From Planctomycetales bacterium (lineage in GTDB: Bacteria; Planctomycetota; UBA11346), in NCBI GenBank assembly GCA_025362255.1, contig JANYGY010000169.1, positions 1 through 9,878 on the forward strand: DNA of 9,878 nucleotides. The letters run 5' to 3'. The position numbers and the translations under genes are program-made. Each line of letters starts with the position of its first letter. Positions within the stretch are counted from its first letter, which is position 1. Of the stretch, positions 1-9,600 are shown piece after piece. Below the pieces are notes generated by a model that saw nothing but the letters and a program-made list of their open reading frames with translations, did not search any database and was not told the DNA's origin.

Positions 1-144
1 ATGACCCAACGTTTTGCCGCCTTGGCCGCTTCCCTGACGTCGGCGACCGCTGGCAGCGAACAGCAGGAATTGACCCTCGCCGAATTCCGCGCCGGTATCC
101 ATTTTCACGTCACCGTCCCAGGCATCACCCGCTCATTCAACTAG
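1..144 (+). CDS. C-terminal tail of an unrecognised upstream gene (5' end probably outside the window)
   Basis: An open frame runs from the first base to a TAG at 142-144 and encodes 47 residues ending in ITRSFN. The window happens to open on an ATG, so this could be a complete 47-residue small protein. It reads more like the end of a longer protein: no ribosome binding site is visible because nothing lies upstream, the codon use is ordinary G+C-rich coding sequence, and a terminator-like hairpin follows ten bases after the stop. The peptide begins with an Ala/Ser-rich stretch, followed by a short acidic segment (EQQELTLAEF) and a beta-like ending (HFHVTVPGI). I do not recognise the family and assign no function. 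It shares the strand of the giant gene but is separated from it by about 400 bases and a likely terminator, so the two are probably not one operon. Confidence 0.5.
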   Translation: MTQRFAALAASLTSATAGSEQQELTLAEFRAGIHFHVTVPGITRSFN

Positions 145-153
145 CGCAGGGGC

Positions 154-173
154 AAGCCATCTGCGGCTTTTTT
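154..173 (+). terminator. Short intrinsic terminator after the upstream gene
   Basis: AAGCC (154-158) pairs with GGCTT (165-169) around a six-base loop (ATCTGC), and the right arm runs into six Ts (168-173). The stem is only five base pairs, so it may be weak. Its place ten bases downstream of the TAG at 142-144, followed directly by non-coding sequence, fits a Rho-independent terminator. Confidence 0.6.
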
Positions 174-282
174 CCGTGGGTGGTTGACTGGGGCGACGCT
201 GGTGATTTGGCATGTGATACGAATCGGATGCCGCCCCGCGCACCGGTTAAAATTCCATTGAACGCGAAGATCTGGCTGCGTA

Positions 283-298
283 TTCTAGGCATCTAGAA
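283..298. repeat. Perfect inverted repeat, possible operator
   Basis: TTCTAG (283-288) and CTAGAA (293-298) are perfect reverse complements separated by GCAT. The element lies directly upstream of the AT-rich block and of the best -35-like hexamer (300-305). That position would suit a dimeric regulator, but the arms are short and a chance occurrence is possible. Confidence 0.35.
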
Positions 299-299
299 C

Positions 300-328
300 T
301 TGGCTTCATCATTTTATTGGAATATTTT
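300..328 (+). promoter_or_regulatory. Candidate sigma-70-type promoter of the giant gene
   Basis: TTGGCT (300-305, four of six matches to TTGACA) and TATTTT (323-328, four of six matches to TATAAT) are separated by 17 bases at the start of the AT-rich block. TAAAAT (328-333, five of six) is an alternative -10, but it lacks a well-spaced -35. The region is the only AT-rich stretch ahead of the gene, so a promoter here is plausible. The exact hexamers are a guess. Confidence 0.3.
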
Positions 329-544
329 AAAATTGTTTGTTTTTACTACATTATTTCGCGTTTCTCCTATTTTTAACGATCACCCGCAGCGCCCTACGAG
401 CGCACCCTTGACGTGCTCAATGATTTCAGGGTATGAACGCCTGAAGTGTTGCATGGGGGCCGGCCTGCAACGATTGATGCAGATGAACGCTCTTTATGCC
501 TTCAGACTCGAACATCTTTTGCCTGACTCTCGCGCGAATGAGCT

Positions 545-548
545 GGAA
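545..548 (+). promoter_or_regulatory. Weak Shine-Dalgarno for the giant gene
   Basis: GGAA ends four bases before ATG 553 and seven bases before ATG 556. It is the only purine-rich stretch near the candidate starts. It favours 553 or 556 over the in-frame ATGs at 496 and 538, which have no such sequence in front. The match is short, so the choice between 553 and 556 is open. Confidence 0.35.
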
Positions 549-552
549 ACCT

Positions 553-687
553 ATGATGCATAATACTCTTTATCCCGCGTCGTCATTCACGAGCACAGCA
601 GGGTTACATATCCTCCGCGTTTTCGCTTTGACCCTGATGGTGCTGGTGGTTGGCGGATTTATGCCCGGGCTCACGCTGCAGGCAGCG
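553..687 (+). other. Signal peptide of the giant protein
   Basis: The first 45 residues contain a polar N-region with a single late arginine (R22), a hydrophobic core (VFALTLMVLVVGGF, residues 23-36), a Pro/Gly turn (P38, G39), and a small-residue cleavage site LTLQA-A-D near residue 44 or 45. The N-region is longer than in a typical Sec signal. The mature protein would begin immediately with the RYW motif that opens every repeat unit, which supports cleavage at this point. Export across the inner membrane is well supported; what happens afterwards is not visible. Confidence 0.8.
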
Positions 688-3600
688 GATCGTTATTGGG
701 TTGCTGCCAGTCTGCCGCTGGACGCGGTGGCAGCGAGCCCCGCAGCCACCTATAGCCTGCGCAAGTTGCGGGCGGCATATACCGGCGCGGCAATCCGCGT
801 GCGGGTGTCCCCTGGCAACACCGAAACCGATATCGGCTTCGCTGCTAACGGTGATCTCGATACGACCGCACTGAATGCCTACATTGGGGCAAATTCTGGT
901 TACGTGACGACCTGGTATGATCAAAGCGGCAATGGTCGGGACGCCGTCCAAACGGTCGCGGGCGACCAGCCACGCATCGTGAATAACGGAGTGCTCGAAG
1001 TACAGGGCGGCAGACCGTGCATCCGTTTTTTCGGCACCGGCAGCGGTCGGCTTTCAACCGCCTCATTCACGGCCTACAGCGGCGGGTGGAGTTCAATCGA
1101 GACGGGTCGGGTGAATGTGGATGCAGTCAATGCTAATACGATCGTCAGCAAGACCGATGTGAACATCCCGGCGCCGTTTGATCATTGGGAAGACACCGCA
1201 TCTGGTGACATTGTTTATTATGGAGACGGTGGTGGATATTATGTAAATTATTCAATGCCATCGACTCTCAACTCGACTGGTGGGCTGAATACCTACTCAT
1301 TCGTACATCCCACAATCGGCACGCAGTCAGGGTTCGTGAATAGCACTGCCAGCGGATCCGGAACTAGCTCCGGCAACGCCGACACTGGCACTCCACTCTG
1401 CCTCGGCGGGCGCAACGATGGCTACACCACACTTGATGGTTGGATCTGCGAAGTCCTGACGTTTGGCAGCGCTCTGTCGACCGCCGATAGACAGGCGTTG
1501 GAAAATTCGCAAGGCGTCTACTTCTCAACTCCAGGCTTCCTTTCGCATTGGTCAGATCCCGCGAACTGGGCGGCTACTTCAGGCGGACCCGGCGGTGCGT
1601 CAGTCCCCACTTCTGCCACACCGGTACACTTCGACAGCAAAGCTATCAGAAATTGTACCGTCGATATCGCTGCGGACGCCGCCTCGATCATCATGGACAG
1701 CGGTTACACCGGCACCGTGGATTTCGGCACCTCTACTCTGACCGTCGCTGGCGATGTTGACGTGAGTAGTGGGGTAACATTTACGGGTTCCACCGGAGGC
1801 TTGGCGCTGAGTGCCAACAGCACGTTGACGCCACCTGCTGCGACCACGATTCCAAACCTGACCATTACCGGCGGGACTGCGACGTTGGCGTCGAATACCT
1901 TGAGGGTTGCTCATGATCTGACGATCAGCGGCGGGAGTCTGTTGGTTGGCGGAATGAATGTGACCGTCGCCGGCAATTGGGCGAACAGTGTCGGCGTGGG
2001 CGGATTCTCTGCCGGCGGCGGCACCGTGACCCTGAATGGCGCAAGCCCCACGATCCAGGTGCTCAGTGGCGACACGACCTTCGCCAATCTGACTGCGACC
2101 TGCACGACGGCACGGACGGTGGAATTCACCGCGGGTTCTACCCAGACCATTAGCGGAACGCTGACTCTCACTGGGGCGAGTGGCCAACTGTTGAGTCTGC
2201 GTAGCACGACGCCTGCTAGCACCTGGACACTGACCCCTAACACCTCGCGCACGTGTCGCTATGTCGATGTGCGCGACGGCATCAACACGGTGGGCCCGGA
2301 GATCGATCCGGCTTTCAGCGCGGATAGCGGCAACACGTCCTTGTGGTTTACCGGCACTCGTTTCTGGGTTGGCGGTGCCGCTCTTCCGCTGGATGCGATC
2401 GGGGCAAGCCCGGCGATGGCGTATGGCTTACGTCAGTTGCGGGGTGCGTACGCGGGTCCGGCGCTTCGCGTCAGGCGGGCCCTGGACAATGCCGAAGCAG
2501 ACGTTGCTTTCGATGGATCAGGGCGCGTGGCTGGAACCAGCACCGCGACCGTCGTGGCGGTCGGGACCTCAAGTCTCAGCGTGAGCCAGACTTTGGCCTT
2601 CAGCGCATTCTTCGCCGGCGACTCGGTGTTCGTGACGACGTGGTATGATCAAGGTCTGGTCAGCAACCATGCGACCCAGAGTATCGCTGTCAGCCAGCCG
2701 CGGATCGTCAACGCCGGGACCCTGGAAACACGCAACGGTCAGACCTCCCTGTATTTGGCTGCGAATCCCACCTACCTCGACTTTGCCTCAACAACGTTGT
2801 CTGCACCGTGGGGGTTCTTCGTCAAACAAACCGAATCGCAATTTGACGTGGTGCAGTATCTGGTGGGCGGCGATAGCGTCTCCGGGCCTGGATTCCTGAC
2901 CGGTGGCTATGATGTCTATGGCACTGGCATTGCCGGCCCAGTCCTGAGTCGTTTGACCGCGGATAAGTCCCTGAATTTTGCTCAGTTCACATTTGGCAAC
3001 ACTCATCTTGCTGCCGATGGCGTAGAGTATGCGTACAGCGATTCGGGAACCCCGACGAACATTACCGTCGGCATGATCGGATACCGCACCGACAATTTGT
3101 TTCCGGAACGCGGATGGGTCAGTGAAATCGTGTTGTTCGGGACGTCCCCGACCACGGAAGAGCGCCAGATCCTGGAGCGTTCGCAGGCGACCTCTTTCGC
3201 TTTGCCTAATGGCACCTCGCGATGGTCGGATCCAGCGAATTGGGCATCTACTTCCGGCGGCAGAGGTGGATACAGCGTCCCGACTACTGCCAGCCAGGTG
3301 ACGTTCGACGCCAACGGACTGGGTACTTGTTTGGTCGACGTGGCGGCCAGCTCGAACTCTCTCACGATGGCCAGCGGCTATACCGGCACCTTGGATTTCG
3401 GCACCAATACGCTGACCGTCGCCGGCACGGCAAATCTCAGCAGCGGCGGCACCTTCACCGGTTCGACCGGCGGCTTGGTGTTGAGTTCCGGCGGCACCCT
3501 GACGCCGCCGGCGGCGACGACCATTCCAAATCTGACCGTCACTGGCGGGACCGCGACGTTGGCGACGAATACATTGAGGGTTGCCCATGATCTGACGATC

Positions 3601-6600
3601 AACGGCGGGAGTCTGTCCGCTGGCGGACTGAATGTGAACGTCGCCGGAAATTGGGCGAACAGTGTCGGCCTTGGAGGATTCTCTGCGGGCACCGGCACCG
3701 TGACCCTGAATGGCGGAGCTTCGCCGATCCAGGTGCTGAGTGGCGACACGACCTTCTACAATCTGACTGCGACCTGCACGACCGCCCGGACGGTGAACTT
3801 CACCGCCGGATCGACGCAGGCCATTGGCGGCACCTTGTCACTCAATGGTGCAAGCGGTCAACTGTTGAGTCTGCGCAGCACGACACCCACAAGCACGTGG
3901 GCACTGTCGCCCATCGGCCCAAGGGACTGCAATTATGTCGATGTGATGGACAGCACGAACCTTGCGACCCCGGAGATTGACCCCCTCACCAGTACGGACA
4001 GTGGCAACAACGTCGCTTGGTTCTCGGGCAATAGCACCATTTCAGGCCGCGTGTTTGAAGACCGCAACTACGGCGGCGGAGCCGGTCGCAACTGGTCCAC
4101 GGCCAGCGGCAACGCCGGGGCCGGTGTATCCGGAGTCCGTCTCGAACTGTTCAGCTCTGCGGGGTCCTATGTCGGCACCACGACGACTGGCGCTGGCGGC
4201 AGGTACCATCTCACCGGTGTGATTCCCGGCACCTACACCGTTCGCGTGGTCGGCACCACGGTGGCCTCGACGCGCTCGGGTTCGGCGGGTTCGCTGGTGC
4301 CGACCTTGACCTTCCGCACGGACGCGAGCACTGGTTCCGCGGTGGGTTCCACCGACTGGGTTGGCGGCATCGCACCGGCTACGGCCGAGGCCGGCAATGG
4401 TGCCGCAGGTTGGACACTCAATGTCACTACCGGTGCCCTGGGCGGCAGCGGTTCAGGTACTGCGAATGCCTTCAGCCCGGTGGATGCGACGGTCAATGTC
4501 GACGGCGTGGACTTTGGATTCTGTTTCGATGTGGTTAGCAACACCAATGACAGCGGGCAGGGCTCATTGCGGCAGGCGATTATCAACGCCAACACTTTGA
4601 CCGGGGACGCCAGCTTGGCCGTGGCAGGCAGGACCGCGGCGATCGAGCATGTGATTTTCATGATCTCGTACGGCCAAGCAGGGGCTGGCTTGCGCGCGTC
4701 CAACAATCTGTTCAGCGGCGGCGTGGCGACCATCACGCCGACCAGCGCGCTGCCCAGTGTTGCCGCACCGCTGGTGATCGACGCCACCACCCAGCCGCCG
4801 AATTGGAGCCCAGCCGATCTGGCCCCAGCACTATGGCTTGATGGCGCTGACAGCAGCACGGTCAGTCTCGGGACGGGCGTCAGCCAGTGGCGCGATCGCA
4901 GCGGCAATGGCCGGCATTGCAGCCAGGCGACCGTGGCGAATCAACCGAACTATGTGGCCGCCGGCTTGAACGGCTTGCCGCTGGTGACGTTTGATGGCGC
5001 CAATGATATCCTGGTGTCGGACGCTAACAGTCTGGGCTTGAGTTCATCGTCGATGAGCATTTTCCTGGTGGCCACAGGTGATGCGATTGGTGGAAATCAA
5101 GAACGTGGGCTCTTTGCGGTCGATGACGGGACCCGTGGTGGATACTCAACAGGTCTCTGGCTTGAACGACATTCGTATGGGCCTGGGGGTTTTTCCCTGT
5201 GGAACAATGGTCCCAACCTCGACTCCACTCCTAACTCATTGCCGAATTCTGGCTTTTCTGCGAAGATCCTGGGTTTAGTGAAGGATTTCGGGGTGGTGTC
5301 AAACTTGTATGTGGATGGCACCGCTGACGCAAGTTCAACCAATGGTACGTTGGTCGGAGCTTACACCGACAACAATTATTATGTCGGACGCAGCGATCTA
5401 CCTTACCAAGGTGGAATTGCCGAAGTGTTCGTCTGCGGCACAGCACTGTCGACCAGCGACCGCCAGAAGTTGGAAGGCTATCTCGCGTGGAAGTGGGGCA
5501 CTCAGGCCAGCTTGCCGGGCGGGCATCCGTACGCGTCTGCGTCACCAGTGCGCGATCCCGCACCGATCGTGGTGCTTACTGGCAGCAGCGCGGGCAATGT
5601 CAGCGGCCTGAATCTAGGCAGCGGTTCCTCGGGCAGCACAGTCAGAGGTCTGGTCATCCAAAACTTTCAGCAGCACGGACTGCTGATCGATGGCAACAGT
5701 TCGAGTCAGATCATTCAGCAGAACTATCTTGGCACCAATGCGACGGGCACTTCAGCTGCGGCCAATGGAGCCGATGGATTGCGCGTCGCGAGCGGCAGCA
5801 GCGCGACCATTGGCGGTACGACCACCGGTACGACGAATGTGATTTCAGGTAACACTGGCATCGGCCTGTCGCTTTTGGGCAATGGCAGCACGGTGCAAGG
5901 CAACCAGATCGGAACGCGGGCTGGTGGCCTGGGGTCTATTCCCAATGGCGCTCAGGGCCTCGCGATTGGCGATGCCACGACCACCGCAGATGCGAATATG
6001 ATTGGCGGCACTGCCGCGGGAGCTGGGAACCTCATCGCCAACAATGGCAGCGTCGGCATCCTGGTCGCACGTGGAGTCGGAAATTCGATTCTGGGCAACC
6101 GCGTGGTCAGCAACACCGGCGTTGGCATCGACCTGGCCAGTGCGGCGTATGCCGCGAATGGCGTGACTGCCAACGACGGCACCACCACCGTCAGTCCGGC
6201 CCCCAACCTGCTGACCGATGCTCCGGTAATTACTGGCGCTGCCTATGTCGGCACGACGTTGAGCGTCTCTGGTTACATTGGATCTGCGGCCGGGCAGGCG
6301 ACCTTCGCCGGTAACCGCGTGGAGGTCTTCATCAGCAGCAATGACGTCAGCGGGTTTGGCGAAGGCCAGACATACCTGGGCAACCTGACCAGTGATGGCT
6401 CGGGAAATTTCAGCGGGTCGCTGACGGTCGCGAGCGGGATCACTCCCGGCACCACGACCCTGACTGCCACCGCCACCGATAGTGCCGGAAACACTTCTGA
6501 GTTTGGCCAGAATGCGCTGGTGCCGGATAACCGGTATTGGATCGCGACTGCCACTGGCAATTGGAGCGATACCGCCAACTGGTCAACCGCCTCGGGTGGA

Positions 6601-9600
6601 ACCGGGGGCGCTACGGTGCCGAGTGTCAGCAACCCGGTCTTCTTTGACGCGAACGGCCTGGGCGCATGCACGATGAATGTCGCGGCGACTGCCGCCTCGA
6701 TCACCATGGCCATTGGATACACCGGCGCCTTGGACTTCGGCACCAATACTCTCAGCGTTGCCGGCTCTGCGAATCTCAGCAGCGGCGGTACGTTCACCGG
6801 CTCGACCGGGGGCTTGGCGCTGAGTTCCACCGGCACGCTGACGCCGCCCGCGGCAACGACTATTCCGAATCTGACCGTCAATGGAGGGACCGCGACCTTG
6901 GCGACGAATGCGCTCCGGGTCGCCGGCAATGTGACGATCAGCGGCGGGAATCTCACCGCTGGAGCGGTGAACGTGGACGTTGCCGGCAATTGGTCCAATA
7001 GTGTCGGCGTGGGCGGATTCACTGCTGGCACCAGCACCGTGACCCTGAATGGAGTCGCTTCTCCAATCCAGGTGCTGAGTGGCGATACGACGTTCAATAA
7101 CTTCACCGCAACCTGCACGACGGCGCGCACAGTGAACTTCACCGCGGGATCGTCGCAGACGATTGGCGGCACGCTGACCCTCACCGGGGCAAGCGGCCAA
7201 CTCTTGAGTCTGCGCAGCACCACGCCCGGGATCGCCTGGATGTTGTCGCCCTCGAGTACGCGAGTGTGCGGATACGTCGATGTGCGGGACGGCACCAACC
7301 TCGCAAGCCCGGCGATCAATCCGGTGCAGAGCACCAACTCCGGCAACACCACGTTATGGTTCGGCACGAATCGTTACTGGGTTGGCGGGGCGAAGGTGCC
7401 GCTCGATAGTGTCGCGACCGCAACGGTGGCGGCCTACAGTTTGCGGCAGTTGACCGCTAGCTACGCCGGCCCAGCGGTTCGAGTTCGGCGATCGTCCAAC
7501 AACGCGGAACTGGATATCGGATTTGCGCTCGATGGGGGCCTCAACACCACTGCGCTCCTCAGCTTCGCCGGTGGAGGCTCGGCGTATGTCGTGGCATGGT
7601 ATGACCAAAGCGGCAACAATTATCACGTCTATCAGGCCACCTCGGCGAAACAGCCGCGCCTCGTCAATGCCGGCGCCATCGAAAGCCTTGGCGGAAAGCC
7701 GGCCGTGCGGTTCATCACCAGTGACCTCACCGGACTCACCAGCACCGCGACAGGATTCATTCCTTCGACCAACACCAGCGTGACGACGGTGCAACTGACG
7801 TCGACGCCCGCCGATTATGATACGATCGCCATCCAGTCGAACCAACGCATGCATGCCAAGCTCGCTTCGACCTCGGCCTGGGGCGGCTACGATGCGGGTG
7901 ATTTCTCATCCGGCACGACCCTGAACCCTGGCACGCCCTACGTTCTGTCTATCGCGATGGCCGCGGGAAATAACGCAATCTACCGCACCGGAGGCAACTC
8001 CGCCGCCGGCAGCAATCAAGGCGATACTCCGCAGACGACATTGAGCCTTGGCGCGGACAGCAGTGGATTGGGTCGCAATCTTGATGGCCTGATCCCAGAA
8101 TACCTCATCTTCGGCGCGGCGTTGGCGGCCGCCGACCAGCAGCGTGTCGAAGAGTCGCAAAGCAGGTTTTTCGGCGCCGCCTACACTGGCGGGTCGACGT
8201 GGTTGTGGTCGAGCAGGGATAACTGGGCATTCAGCTCTGGCGGACCCGGCGGCGCATCAGTTCCCACGCCAGCGGATGCCGTTTATCTGAACGGTAACGG
8301 CACCAGTGGATGCACGGTGGACGTGGCAGCCACCGCAGCCTCGATCACCATGGCCAGCGGATACACTGGCACCTTTGATTTCGGCACCAACACTCTGACC
8401 GTCGCCGGCAACGCGGATCTGGGCAGTGGCGGGACGTTTACCGGTTCGACCGGGGGCTTGGCGTTGAGTGCCAGCGGTACGCTGACGCCGCCGGCTGCGA
8501 CGACCATTCCGAATCTGCTGGTTACTGGCGGGACTGCGACGTTGGCGATGAATACATTGAGTGTCGCGGGCAATCTGACGATCAACGGCGGGAGTCTGTC
8601 GGTTGGCGGACTGAACGTGAACGTCGCCGGAAATTGGGCCAACAGTGTCGGATTTTTGGGATTCTCTGCCGGTTCCGGAACCGTGACCCTGAATGGCGGC
8701 GCATCGCCGATCCAGGTGCTCAGCGGCAACACGACCTTCTTAAATCTGACGGCGACCTGCACGACCGCACGGACGATAAACTTTACTGCGGGCTCGACGC
8801 AGACCATCAGCGGCACGCTGACGCTCACCGGAGCAAGCGGCCAACTGTTGAGTCTGCGCAGCACCACGCCTGCCAGCACGTGGAGACTGACGCCCTCGAT
8901 CACGCGGGTCTGCAGCTATGTCGATGTGCGCGACGGCATCAACCTGACTGGGCCGGCGATCGATCCCCTCACCAGCACGGACAGTGGCAACAACACGCTG
9001 TGGTTCACCCCACCGTCACTACTTCGTTATTGGATCGCGACGGTACCCGGCAATTGGAACAGCACCGCCAACTGGTCAACCACCTCTGGGGGCGCAGGCG
9101 GCTCAGCGGTGCCGAGTTCGAGCAATCCAATTTTCTTCGACGCCAGCGGCACGGGGGCGTGCACGGTCGATGTCGCGGCGACCGCAGCCTCGATCACCAT
9201 GGCCAGCGGATACACCGGCACCTTTGATTTCGGCACCAACTCTCTGACCGTCGCCGGCAGCGCGGATCTGCGCAGTGGCGGTATTTTTACCGGCTCGACC
9301 GGGGGCTTGGTGTTGAGTGCCAGCGGTACGCTGACGCCGCCGCCTGCGACGACCATTCCGAATCTGCTGGTTACTGGCGGGACTGCGACCTTGGCGACGA
9401 ATACATTGAGTGTCGCGGGCAATCTGACCATCAGCGGCGGGAATCTGTCCGTTGGCGCGCTGAATGTAAACGTCGCCGGCAATTGGGCGAACAGTGTCGG
9501 CGCAGGTGGATTCACTGCCGGCACCGGCACCGTCATCCTGAATGGTGCTAGTCCCACGCTCCAGGTGATCAGTGGCAACACGACCTTCTTAAATCTGACG

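Larger units (their letters stand above)
145..552. other. Intergenic region upstream of the giant gene
   Basis: About 400 bases with no convincing gene. After the terminator hairpin the sequence is mixed in composition to about 280, then has an inverted repeat (283-298), then a clearly AT-rich block (about 300-375) rich in T and A runs, and returns to ordinary G+C up to the start codon. A TTG-initiated frame at 300-563 (87 codons) crosses it and overlaps the start of the giant gene, but it has no ribosome binding site and no recognisable protein features, so it is not called. If transcription starts just after the AT-rich block, the giant gene has an untranslated leader of roughly 200 bases. 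Confidence 0.6.

Noticed and set aside
300..563. A TTG-initiated 87-codon frame across the AT-rich leader
   Set aside because: No ribosome binding site, no recognisable features, and it overlaps the start of the giant gene. The AT-rich part looks regulatory rather than coding.
2349..2358. A possible gene boundary between R1 and module B
   Set aside because: The frame continues without a stop, and the LWF-to-RYW/RFW linker is the same type as at the other unit junctions.
4233..4907. A 224-codon antisense frame opposite the SdrD-like domain
   Set aside because: The sense strand here has clear SdrD/Cna-B and SLRQAI motifs in the giant gene's frame. The antisense peptide is low-complexity without family features.
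6273..7367. A 364-codon antisense frame, and similar long antisense frames over the repeats (1600-2252, 2788-3749, 8283-8903, 9027-9746)
   Set aside because: They lie opposite the giant gene, recur with the same peptide wherever the DNA repeat recurs, and have no start signals or recognisable domains. They are shadows of codon bias in the sense strand.
691..8199. Calling the protein an active GH54 alpha-L-arabinofuranosidase
   Set aside because: The modules share the early block and the YDQSGNG-type turn, but I could not identify the catalytic pair, and module B is degenerate. Only a fold-level call is supported.
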